A DNA stretch of 64,000 bases, taken from positions 124,001-188,000 of the forward strand of contig NZ_JANAVF010000015.1 in the NCBI RefSeq assembly GCF_024213195.1, in the 5' to 3' direction. Positions 54,371 through 62,819 of the stretch are shown in pieces. A model generated the notes under the pieces. The model ran no database searches and had not been told where the DNA came from. It worked only from the letters and a program-made list of their open reading frames with translations. A program made the translations under genes and the position numbers. This DNA comes from Streptomyces sp. TBY4. GTDB taxonomy: Bacteria > Actinomycetota > Actinomycetes > Streptomycetales > Streptomycetaceae. The first letter of the stretch is position 1. Each line of letters starts with the position of its first letter.

Positions 54371-55633
54371 ATGCGGCCCGACCCCAGTGGCCCCTCAGGC
54401 CCGGACTCCGGCACCGGCCTCCCCGCCGCCGATCCGGACGACCGGCGCCTCGCGCTGGTCATGCGCGTCACGTTCTTCGTGCTGATCGGCACCTCGATGC
54501 TGCGTTTCGTCCAGCGGCACACCCAGGAGGCCCGCGCCCCCTGGGTGATCGCCCTCGCCGTGGTGCTCGCCGCCCTCTACCTGCTCGGCCCCGCCGTGGC
54601 GGTCAAGGCACCCCCGGCCCGCGGCCGCGCGCCCTGGCCTCCGGCGCCCGTGCTGGCCTGGCTGGGCGCGGTCGTCACCGTGTGGGCCGTCCTCGTCCTC
54701 CTCGCGCCCAGCTTCGCGTGGGTGGCGGTTCCCCTCTTCTACTCGGTGCTGCGCACCCTGCCGCCGGTTTCCGCGTACGTCCTCGTCGGGTTCCTCACGC
54801 TCTTCGTGATCTTCGCTCAGCTGGCGCTGGCCCCCCGCTTCAACCTCGACCTGGTGATCGGCCCGGCCGCCGTCTCGGCGCTCACCACCGCCGTCTTCCT
54901 CCACATGCAGAGGCAGGCGGCCCGCCAGCACGCCCTGATCGACGACCTCGTCCGCACCCGCCGCGAGCTGGCCGCCACCGAGCGCCGCGCGGGCACCCTC
55001 GCCGAACGCCAGCGGCTGTCCATGGAGATCCACGACACGCTCGCCCAGGGACTGTCCAGCCAGCAGATGCTGCTCCAGGCCGCCGACCGCACCTGGGACA
55101 CCGACCCGGCCAAGGCCCGCGGCCACGTCCGCGCCGCCACCTCCATCGCCGAGCTCAACCTCGCCGAGGCCCGCCGTTTCGTGCACGACCTCGCCCCTGC
55201 CGACCTCGCCCACGGCGGCGGCCTCGATGCCGCGCTGCACGCCCTCGCCGAGCGGGAGTCCGGTGCCGGACTCGCGGTGCGCGTCCACATCGACGCGGGC
55301 GGGCGGACCGCCCCGCTGCCCGAACGCGTGCAGTCCGCGCTGCTGCGCATCGCCCAGGGCGCGCTGGCCAACGTACGGGAGCACTCCGGCGCCACCGCCG
55401 CCGCGCTCACCCTGACCCGGCTCGACGACCAGGTCGTCCTCGATGTGGCCGACAACGGGCGGGGGTTCGACCCCGCCGGCCTCCCCGACACCCCGTCCGG
55501 CCTGCGCGGACACGGAGTCCCGGCCATACGGGCCCGCATACGCCAGCTCGGCGGGACCCTGACCATCGAGTCGGCGCCGGGAGAGGGCGCCGTCCTGACG
55601 GCCGCCGTCCCCGTCCCCGCCCCCGGCCCCTGA
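54371..55633 (+). CDS. SenS-like sensor histidine kinase (NarL/HisKA_3 type)
   Basis: A 420-residue kinase. Five or so membrane segments (about 30-185) precede the dimerisation helix with phospho-acceptor His in SMEIHDTLAQGL (about residue 225). A HATPase domain follows (NVREHSGA, DNGRGFDP). Divergent placement from the HbpS-like gene suggests a heme/redox sensor. No response regulator gene follows in this window. ATG 54371 has AGAGGTG upstream; an earlier TTG start is possible. Confidence 0.87.
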   Translation: MRPDPSGPSGPDSGTGLPAADPDDRRLALVMRVTFFVLIGTSMLRFVQRHTQEARAPWVIALAVVLAALYLLGPAVAVKAPPARGRAPWPPAPVLAWLGAVVTVWAVLVLLAPSFAWVAVPLFYSVLRTLPPVSAYVLVGFLTLFVIFAQLALAPRFNLDLVIGPAAVSALTTAVFLHMQRQAARQHALIDDLVRTRRELAATERRAGTLAERQRLSMEIHDTLAQGLSSQQMLLQAADRTWDTDPAKARGHVRAATSIAELNLAEARRFVHDLAPADLAHGGGLDAALHALAERESGAGLAVRVHIDAGGRTAPLPERVQSALLRIAQGALANVREHSGATAAALTLTRLDDQVVLDVADNGRGFDPAGLPDTPSGLRGHGVPAIRARIRQLGGTLTIESAPGEGAVLTAAVPVPAPGP

Positions 55634-55638
55634 GGAGC

Positions 55639-55705
55639 GGCGTACGCCCTTCCCGTGGGCGTACGCCATACCAGCGGGCGTACGCCATTCCCGTGGGCGT
55701 ACGCC
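55639..55705. repeat. 19-bp-period array of the palindrome GGCGTACGCC
   Basis: The self-complementary GGCGTACGCC occurs at 55639, 55658, 55677 and 55696, exactly 19 bp apart, with variable 9-bp spacers. A fifth degenerate copy (GGCGAACACC, 55715) lies inside the end of the MFS gene. The array occupies the entire gap between convergent kinase and MFS genes. Confidence 0.9.
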
Positions 55706-55708
55706 GCT

Positions 55709-57115
55709 TCAGTGGGCGAACACCGGACCGGCCGAGGGGTCGGGCCGCCCCCCGGGCAGCAGCGCCAGGCCGGCCGCGGCCGCAGCGGCGGCGATGACCG
55801 CACAGGCGGCGAAGGCGCCGCCGAAGCCGTCGGGCGACGGGGTGGCGGCCTCGAGGCTCCCGCCGGCCACCGCCGCGACCACGGCGATGCCCAGGGACGC
55901 GCCCAGCTCGTGGCAGGTGTTGACCACGCCGGAGCCCAGTCCGGCGTCCTCGTGCCCGACGCCGTGCAGGGAGCCGGTGATGGCGCAGACGAAGCCGACG
56001 CCCAGCCCGAACGAGAGCAGTACGAAGCCCGGCATGAGCTGGGTCCACGCGTTGCCGTCCCGCTCCAGGCCGGTCAGCAGCAGCGCCCCGGCCACCGCGG
56101 CCGCCATCCCGCCGCCGGCGGTCGCCCGCCAGCCCAGCCGCGCCACGGCCTGCGCGCCGAGGTGCGCGCCGACGAGGGTGGCCAGGGCGGCCGGCAGGAA
56201 GGTCAGGCCGGTGCGCAGCGCACTGAAGCCGAGGACGTGCTGGAGGTAGAGCGAGCAGAGGAAGAACGCCGAGATCAGGACGCCGGACGCGGCGAGCATC
56301 AGCAGGCAGCCGCCGATGAGCGAGCGCCGGGCCAGGAACGGGAGCCGCACCAGGGGCGCGGCGGCCGAGCGTTCCGCGACGACGAACAGCGCGGCTCCGA
56401 CGAGCGCGCCCAGCAGCGGGAGCCACGCGCCGGTGTCGCCGAACCCGTCCTCCCGGGCCCGGGACAGGCCGTAGATGAGCAGGGCCGGGGTGGCCGTCAT
56501 CGTCAGCGCGCCCGGCAGGTCGAACCCGGCGGGGGCGGCGCCGTGCCCGGCGGCCGTCGTCTCCTTGACGAGGGCGGGGACCGCCACCAGGACGGCGAGG
56601 CCGATGGGCACGTTGACGAAGAAGATGGACTCCCAGCCCGGTCCGGACACCAGGACCCCGCCCAGCAGGACGCCGGAGGCCGCTCCGGTGGCGCCGATCG
56701 CGGCCCAGACCCCGAGCGCCCGGTTGCGCTCGGGTCCCCGGAACACCGTCGTGATCAGAGCCATGGCCGCGGGCGACATGACGGCCGCGCCGATGCCCTG
56801 AACGGCCCTGGCGGTGATCAGGACGCCGGCGCTCCCGGCCAGTCCGGCGGCCAGCGAGGCCGCGGTGAAGAGGGCGAGGCCGACCATGAACATCCGGCGG
56901 CGGCCGAGCAGGTCGCCGAGCCGGCCGCCCAGCAGCAGCAGGCTGCCGAAGAAGAGCGTGTACGCAGTGACGACCCAGGTGGAGGCACTCGCGCTCAGTG
57001 CCAGTTCGCCGCTGATGGTGGGCAGGGCGACGTTCACCACGGTGACGTCGACGATGAGCATGAACTGTGCCGTGCACAGCAGCGCGAGGACCAGCCACCT
57101 GCGTTCCAGATTCAC
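55709..57115 (-). CDS. MFS drug efflux transporter (DHA2, 14-TM)
   Basis: A 468-residue EmrB/QacA-type exporter with about 14 hydrophobic helices. Motif A reads GRLGDLLGRRRMFMVG and motif C GATGAASGVLLGGVLV. GTG 57115 follows AAGGAG 7 nt upstream. It is divergent from a TetR gene, with paired operators between them. It may export a toxic compound; a link to the polyketide cluster 11 kb away is not supported. Confidence 0.93.
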   Translation of the reverse strand: MNLERRWLVLALLCTAQFMLIVDVTVVNVALPTISGELALSASASTWVVTAYTLFFGSLLLLGGRLGDLLGRRRMFMVGLALFTAASLAAGLAGSAGVLITARAVQGIGAAVMSPAAMALITTVFRGPERNRALGVWAAIGATGAASGVLLGGVLVSGPGWESIFFVNVPIGLAVLVAVPALVKETTAAGHGAAPAGFDLPGALTMTATPALLIYGLSRAREDGFGDTGAWLPLLGALVGAALFVVAERSAAAPLVRLPFLARRSLIGGCLLMLAASGVLISAFFLCSLYLQHVLGFSALRTGLTFLPAALATLVGAHLGAQAVARLGWRATAGGGMAAAVAGALLLTGLERDGNAWTQLMPGFVLLSFGLGVGFVCAITGSLHGVGHEDAGLGSGVVNTCHELGASLGIAVVAAVAGGSLEAATPSPDGFGGAFAACAVIAAAAAAAGLALLPGGRPDPSAGPVFAH

Positions 57116-57131
57116 CGCTTGCTCCTTAAGT

Positions 57132-57193
57132 TGAACAGTGCTGTCAGGGTTACCGTAGGCGGACCGCCGCTATTTTGTACAGCACTGTTCAAT
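57132..57193. promoter_or_regulatory. paired TetR operators between MFS and TetR genes
   Basis: TTGAACAGTGCTGT (57132-57145) and its exact reverse complement (57180-57193) face each other. Each contains an imperfect palindrome ACAG-N2-CTGT. Two regulator dimers could bind and control both divergent promoters. Confidence 0.8.
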
Positions 57194-57259
57194 TTGATGG
57201 TCCGTCAGAAGAACTGGTTGACGTGCACGGTGGGAGCGGGGTGGCATACGCTCCCACCC

Positions 57260-57886
57260 ATGTCCACGCCGCCCCGCTCAGCACGCAGCACCTCCGCAGC
57301 AGGCCGGGGGGAACCCCGCCGCAGGGCGGACGCGGAGCGGAGCATCGCGGCCATCGTCACCGCCGCGATCGACTGCTTCCGGCAGGATCCCCACGTGAGC
57401 CTGACCGCCGTCGCCAGTGCGGCCGGGGTCAGCCGGGTCACGCTGTACGCGCACTTCCCCTCCCGCGAGGCCCTGGTCGACGCGGTGCTCGACCACTCCG
57501 TCGGAGAGGCGGACGCCGCCCTCCAGGCCCAGGGGCTCGACGAGGGTCCGGCGGACGAGGCCTTCTCCCGCCTGGTCCGGTCCGGCTGGCGGATCCTGGA
57601 GCGGCACGCGTTCCTGCTCGCCGCCTCCGAGGGGGTCATCACCCCGGCCCGCCGCCGTGCGCACCACGAGAGGGTGCTCGCGCGCGTGGAACGGGTCCTG
57701 GTCCGCGGCCAGGCGGAGGGGGTGTTCCGTACCGATCTCCCGCTCGCCTGGCTGGTCACCACCTTCTACAGCCTGCTGCACGCGGCGGGCGCCGAGGCCG
57801 ACGCGCGGCACCTCAAGGTCAAGGAGGTCCCCGACATCCTGGACCGCACGCTCTCGGCCGTCCTGCGGGCCCCCGACCCCTCCTGA
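57260..57886 (+). CDS. TetR-family regulator
   Basis: A 208-residue regulator. The helix-turn-helix is seen at VSLTAVASAAGVSRVTLYAHF (about residues 45-65), and the ligand domain is C-terminal. ATG 57260 lies 7 nt after TACGCT (57247-57252), consistent with a leaderless transcript. It likely represses the divergent MFS gene through the operators at 57132-57193. Confidence 0.9.
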   Translation: MSTPPRSARSTSAAGRGEPRRRADAERSIAAIVTAAIDCFRQDPHVSLTAVASAAGVSRVTLYAHFPSREALVDAVLDHSVGEADAALQAQGLDEGPADEAFSRLVRSGWRILERHAFLLAASEGVITPARRRAHHERVLARVERVLVRGQAEGVFRTDLPLAWLVTTFYSLLHAAGAEADARHLKVKEVPDILDRTLSAVLRAPDPS

Positions 57887-58030
57887 ACCCCTGCTGGCGG
57901 ACCCCCAGGAGCGCCCGTACGAAACCCAGTTCGTCAGCACCGGGCCGCGCCCGACGCACGTCCGGGTGGTCCTTGGCCGCGCGGCCGCATTCTGGGCGGC
58001 CGGGCCCGGAAGGGCGGCGAAGGTGGGGTC

Positions 58031-60028
58031 ATGATCATGGATCCCGATGCCAACTCCGGAACCCCCGAGCCTTCCGGAACCCCCGGCGACCGCGTACCGG
58101 CGCCCTCCGACGGACCCTCCCCCCGCCCCCCGCTCCGGCCCTCCCGCCGGACCGTCATCGCGGGCGCCGGCGCGGCCGCCGTCGCCGCGGCCGGCGGGCT
58201 GACGGTCGCCGTCACCTCCGCCGAGACCTCGCAGGCCGTCCCCGGCGCCGCGGTCGCCGACTGGGAAGCCTGCCTGACGGTCGCGCGGGCCATCCTCGTA
58301 CGGGACGACGAGGACCAGCCGCTCGTACCGCGCTACGCCGACATCCTCCTGAAGAACGGCCTGCCCCGCTCGGGCCGCCCCCGGAAGAAGGTGCTGATCA
58401 TCGGCGCCGGGCCGGCCGGCCTCACCGCCGCGCACCTCCTGCGCGAAGCCGGCCACCGGGTCACCGTCATCGAGGCCAACGGCAACCGGGTCGGCGGCCG
58501 GATCAAGACCTTCCGCACCGGCGGCCACGAGAACGCCGCGCGGCCCTTCGCCGACCCGAAGCAGTACGCCGAGGCCGGCGCGATGCGCATCCCCGACAGC
58601 CACCCGCTGGTCACCGGCCTCATGGACGGTCTCGGGCTCAAGCGCCGGCGCTTCCACCTCGTCGACGTGGACGGGGCCGGCCGCCCGGCATACCGGACGT
58701 GGATCTACGTCAACGGCATCCGGGTCCGCCGGGCCGACTACGCACGCGCCCCGCAGGTGCTCAATCGTTCCTTCGGGGTGCCCGAGGCGTACGAGTCGGT
58801 GCCCGCCTCGCAGATCGTCCGCGACGCCTTCGCCCCCGTGCGGGGGGAGATCGAGGGCAAGAAGGACAAGGAGCTCGTCGAGGGCTGGGCGCGCGTCATC
58901 CAGCGCTACGGCCACATGTCGATGTACCGCTTCCTGACGGAGGAGGCCGGGCTGGACGTGCGGACCATCGACCTGATCGGCACCGTCGAGAACCTCACCT
59001 CCCGCCTGCACCTCGCCTTCGTGCACAGCTTCATCGGCGCCTCGCTGATCAGCCCCGACACGGCCTTCTACGAACTGCCCGGCGGCACCGCCACCCTGGC
59101 CGACGCCATGTACGCCCGCGTCAAGGACCTCGTACGGCTCGACCGCCGCGCCACCCGCATCACCCACGGCGAGGGCGGGGTCACCGTGGAGACCGTCTCC
59201 GAGGGCCGCGGCGGCGCCCCCGTGCGCCGCGAGACCTTCACCGCGGACACCGCCGTCATCACCGTCCCCTTCTCGGGGCTGCGCCACATCCCCGTCACCC
59301 CGGCGCTCTCGTACGGCAAGCGGCGCGCCATCACCGAGCTGCACTACGACGCCGCCACCAAGGTGCTGCTCGAATTCAGCCGCCGCTGGTGGGAGTTCGA
59401 CGAGGCCGACTGGAAGCGCGAGCTGGAGGCGATGAAGCCCGGCCTCTACCGGAGCTACCAGGTCGCGAAGACCCCCGCCGACGGGGCCCTGCTCGGCGCC
59501 CACCCCTCCGTGCCCGACGGCCACATCTCCGACGCCCAGCGCGCCCACTACGCCGCCAGCCGCGCCGTCACCCGCGACCAGCCCGAGGCGGCCGGGGTCA
59601 TCGGCGGCGGCTCGGCCACGGACAACCCCAACCGCTTCATGTTCCAGCCCTCCTACCCCGTCGAGGGCAGCGCCGGCGGAGTCGTCCTGGCCTCCTACAG
59701 CTGGTCGGACGACGCCCTGAAGTGGGACTCCCTGGACGACGAGGAGCGCTACCCGCGCGCCCTCGCCGGAGTTCAGGAGGTGTTCGGCCAGCGCATCGAG
59801 GTGTTCTACACCGGAGTCGGCCGCACCCAGTCCTGGATGCGCGACCCCTACGCGTACGGCGAGGCCTCCGTCCTGCTGCCCGGCCAGCACACCGAGCTCT
59901 TCCCCGACGTCCGCAGGGCCGAGGGCGCCCTGCACTTCGCCGGCTGCCACACCTCCATCAAGCCCGCGTGGATCGAAGGGGCCCTGGAATCGGCGGTACG
60001 GACCGCCCTGGAGGTGCACACCGCGTAG
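58031..60028 (+). CDS. Tat-exported flavin amine oxidase (L-amino acid oxidase-like)
   Basis: A 665-residue flavoprotein. The twin-arginine SRRTVIAGAGAA lies in the signal (about 36-60). The FAD-binding VLIIGAGPAGLTAAHLL (about 119-140) and GGRIKTF follow, and the C-terminal FAD contact is in FAGCHTSIKPAWIEGALESA. It is similar in build to secreted Streptomyces L-amino acid/L-glutamate oxidases; substrate is unknown. ATGs at 58031 and 58037 are both possible. Confidence 0.87.
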   Translation: MIMDPDANSGTPEPSGTPGDRVPAPSDGPSPRPPLRPSRRTVIAGAGAAAVAAAGGLTVAVTSAETSQAVPGAAVADWEACLTVARAILVRDDEDQPLVPRYADILLKNGLPRSGRPRKKVLIIGAGPAGLTAAHLLREAGHRVTVIEANGNRVGGRIKTFRTGGHENAARPFADPKQYAEAGAMRIPDSHPLVTGLMDGLGLKRRRFHLVDVDGAGRPAYRTWIYVNGIRVRRADYARAPQVLNRSFGVPEAYESVPASQIVRDAFAPVRGEIEGKKDKELVEGWARVIQRYGHMSMYRFLTEEAGLDVRTIDLIGTVENLTSRLHLAFVHSFIGASLISPDTAFYELPGGTATLADAMYARVKDLVRLDRRATRITHGEGGVTVETVSEGRGGAPVRRETFTADTAVITVPFSGLRHIPVTPALSYGKRRAITELHYDAATKVLLEFSRRWWEFDEADWKRELEAMKPGLYRSYQVAKTPADGALLGAHPSVPDGHISDAQRAHYAASRAVTRDQPEAAGVIGGGSATDNPNRFMFQPSYPVEGSAGGVVLASYSWSDDALKWDSLDDEERYPRALAGVQEVFGQRIEVFYTGVGRTQSWMRDPYAYGEASVLLPGQHTELFPDVRRAEGALHFAGCHTSIKPAWIEGALESAVRTALEVHTA

Positions 60029-60053
60029 CGGCCGCCCCGGGCGCGTACGACCG

Positions 60054-62018
60054 TCAGCTCTCGGCGAGGACGATCAGCCAGTCCTCGTCGGAGAAGCGGA
60101 TCCGCTGCCGCTTGTCGGGGTTGATCCGCACCCCGTGGTCGGGGGCCGAGGCGCTCCGCGTGCGCAGCCGGTACCCGACCGCGCACTCCCCGCGCCGCCG
60201 CGCCGACTCGACGGCGGTGGCGAAGGAGACCTCACGGCCGGCCCGGACGTAGTCCGCGGCCGGCCTGAGGTGGAACTCGTGCCCCTCCGCCGTGAACAAC
60301 TCCTCGAAGACCGCGGCGAGGTAGGGGCTCTCCGAGATCTGCGTCATCAGCAGGCTGATCAGCCTGCCGCTCACGATGAAGTCCGCGCCGCCCCGGGCGG
60401 GCGCGAGGAGCCGGTTGCGGTCGTCGGACATCTCGGTGGTGAGGACGAGTTCCCGCCGTGCGGCGTCCCCGATGGCCCGCAGGTGCAGCAGGGCGACCAG
60501 CGTCCTGTCGTCCGCCCCGGCCTCGGCCCCGGCGTCGGGTACCGCCTCCGTTCCTTCCCGCGAACCCGTCACCGCCGCGCCCGCCGCCTCCTCCGGCTCA
60601 CCGATCACGATCACGCCGTCGTACGAGGGCACGTCCAGCTTGGCCAGGGTGAGCGGGTCGGTGATGTCGCCGGTGTGGAGGGAGACGTCGAGGCGGGTCC
60701 GCCCGGCCGTGACGGCCCGGGCGGCGTACGTGGCCGCGTACGGCCCGCGCGCCACGACGTCCAGGGTCGTCCCCGGGCTCACGTACTGGTCGAGCTGCTC
60801 GATGACGAGCGGGGCCCGGCGGTTCCAGCCGAGCAGGAGGAGACGTTCGACCGCTGCGGGCCGGGGCCCGGCCGACACGAGCGCATCCTCCTCCACGAGG
60901 GCGGCGAGGCGGGCCGGGTCCTCCCGTACGGCCGTGTCGTCGTCCCGGGAGATGACGATGATCCGGTCGGCCGCGCCGATCACCGCTCCCCGGCCGGGAT
61001 TGAGGGTGACGCTCCCGTCGGCGTGCAGCAGGCCGACCGCCGAGGACGTGGCGAACGAGAACAGCGCCTCGCCGAAGGCCCGCCCCGCGAGGTCCCCGGC
61101 GGCGACCGGATAGAACTCGTCCCCCGCGAAATCCAGCAACTCCGAGTAGACGAGCGAGAGTCCGGGCTGCCGGGCCGTCTGGACCAGCAGCCGGGCGACG
61201 ATGTCGTCGACGCACAGGACGTGCCCGGCCGGCCCGGCGGCGAGCCGGGCGGTGACGTGGTTGCGGGAGTCGCGGACGGCGGCGACCACCACCGCTTCCC
61301 CCGCGCCGGACCGGGGGACGGCCGCGTCCAGGGCGAGGAGCGTCTTCACCACGTGGGCGTCACCGCCGTCCCCGGTGGGAGGCAGCACCAGCACCGCCTT
61401 CGCGGTGCGCGGACTCACCCGGCACAGCTCCGCGGGATCCGTGGTGCTCCCGTTGCGGCAGATGATCCGCGTGCGGCCGCTGTCGCCGACGCGGGTGGAG
61501 ATCTCCTCCTCCATCCCCACCTTGTCCTGCGGGGCGAGCACGGCGATGGCGGACCGGCGCTGGTTCGCGTTCGCGGCCACCAGCTCCCCGATCACCGGGA
61601 AGACCTGGTCCGACCAGCCCAGGACGACGGTGTGCCGCGTCTCCACCACGGTGGAGTGGCCCAGGCGCAGCGCCATGATGCGCCGGTTGATGCCCGTGGT
61701 GATCAGACTGACCAGCGTCGACACGAAGAGCAGCGCCACGAGGGCGAGGGACACGGAGGCCAGCACGTACAGCGGGGAGCCGACGGCGCCCCCGATCTTC
61801 AGGGTCTGGCCGACGCTGACCCACACGGCGGTGAGCCGGCCGGAGAGCGTGGCCGGCGCGGCCCGGTCGGACCAGACGAGGACCGCGCTCGCCGGGACGA
61901 CGACGGCCAGGCAGGCGAGGGCGAGCCAGCCGATGAGCGCGGTGGTTCCGCCCGAGACCAGATGGTCGAAGCGGTACCGGAGACGAAGCCGCAGTGACGT
62001 CGTGTGCTGCTGCGTCAC
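60054..62018 (-). CDS. CASTOR/POLLUX-type ion channel protein
   Basis: A 654-residue membrane protein. Two hydrophobic segments at the N-terminus (about 25-50 and 80-115) precede tandem RCK/TrkA-N-like regulatory domains (HTVVLGWSDQVFPVIGELV and LLLGWNRRAPLVIEQL). This is the layout of plant CASTOR/POLLUX and their bacterial relatives. Ion selectivity is not shown. GTG 62018 follows GGGAG. Confidence 0.85.
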   Translation of the reverse strand: MTQQHTTSLRLRLRYRFDHLVSGGTTALIGWLALACLAVVVPASAVLVWSDRAAPATLSGRLTAVWVSVGQTLKIGGAVGSPLYVLASVSLALVALLFVSTLVSLITTGINRRIMALRLGHSTVVETRHTVVLGWSDQVFPVIGELVAANANQRRSAIAVLAPQDKVGMEEEISTRVGDSGRTRIICRNGSTTDPAELCRVSPRTAKAVLVLPPTGDGGDAHVVKTLLALDAAVPRSGAGEAVVVAAVRDSRNHVTARLAAGPAGHVLCVDDIVARLLVQTARQPGLSLVYSELLDFAGDEFYPVAAGDLAGRAFGEALFSFATSSAVGLLHADGSVTLNPGRGAVIGAADRIIVISRDDDTAVREDPARLAALVEEDALVSAGPRPAAVERLLLLGWNRRAPLVIEQLDQYVSPGTTLDVVARGPYAATYAARAVTAGRTRLDVSLHTGDITDPLTLAKLDVPSYDGVIVIGEPEEAAGAAVTGSREGTEAVPDAGAEAGADDRTLVALLHLRAIGDAARRELVLTTEMSDDRNRLLAPARGGADFIVSGRLISLLMTQISESPYLAAVFEELFTAEGHEFHLRPAADYVRAGREVSFATAVESARRRGECAVGYRLRTRSASAPDHGVRINPDKRQRIRFSDEDWLIVLAES

Positions 62019-62186
62019 ACGGGCTCCCGTACATGAGTCGACGCGCCGATCGGAGCGGCTGCCCGCCGCCGGGAGCCACCCTAGACAGATGCCGGCCCCC
62101 GACCCCCGCGATCTTCACCGACCTCACTCAGAGGTATGAACGCGCCGCGGGCGCCCTTCCCGTCGGGAAGGACGCCCGGTGCCCGT

Positions 62187-62630
62187 TCAGGAGGCGGTGG
62201 AGCGGGGGGAACTCTTGTCCGTGCAGAGCGCCCAGATGATGAAGACGCCGATGGCGATCGAGATGAGGCCCCAGAGCGGGGTGTAGGGCAGCCACAGGAA
62301 GTTGAGGATGATGTCCAGCGCGACGATCACCACACCCGTGGCCCTGGCCCAGGACGCGCCCTTGAGGATGCCCGCGCCCACGACCACGAGCACGATGCCC
62401 AGGAGCAGGTGGATCCAGCCCCACGCGGTGACGTCGAACTTGAAGGTGTAGTCGCCGACGCGCGCGTAGACGTCGTCGTTCGCGATGCCGACGATCCCCT
62501 TCAGGATGCCGAGCACGCCTTCCACGAGCATCAGCACGGCGGCGAACACGGCGCCGCTCGCCGCCCACGGATTCTCGTTGCTCATATAGCCGCTGTTGGG
62601 GGCCCTGCTGGGGGGCGTTGCCTGTGCCAC
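62187..62630 (-). CDS. small four-helix membrane protein (DUF7144-like)
   Basis: A 147-residue protein with four membrane segments (AVFAAVLMLVEGVLGILKGI, IHLLLGIVLVVVGAGIL, GVVIVALDIILNFL, LISIAIGVFIIWAL). GTG 62630 is chosen because AAGGAG (62637-62642) lies 6 nt upstream; an ATG at 62708 has no RBS. The function is unknown. Confidence 0.82.
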   Translation of the reverse strand: MAQATPPSRAPNSGYMSNENPWAASGAVFAAVLMLVEGVLGILKGIVGIANDDVYARVGDYTFKFDVTAWGWIHLLLGIVLVVVGAGILKGASWARATGVVIVALDIILNFLWLPYTPLWGLISIAIGVFIIWALCTDKSSPRSTAS

Positions 62631-62819
62631 GGGAGGCTCCTTCGTCGGGCGGGACGCCGAGGGTCCTGCGCTCTGCCCAGGGTCCGCGGCGGGGGAGGAC
62701 GGGGACATCCGAGCGCCGCCATTCGGGTGAATCTGCGGGAAGGCCCGGGTGCGGCCGTGCGGACGCCGGAGGGCCGGCGGGGCGGGGTGCCCGGCCGGCC
62801 CCCCCGTGGGAGCGCGGGG

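Noticed and set aside
55639..55724. CRISPR array
   Set aside because: Repeats are 10 bp, spacers 9 bp, and no cas genes are near; the sizes do not fit CRISPR.
55709..57886. MFS/TetR pair as the cluster's export and resistance genes
   Set aside because: It is 11 kb from the last cluster gene, with unrelated genes between and its own operators; no evidence ties it to the polyketide.
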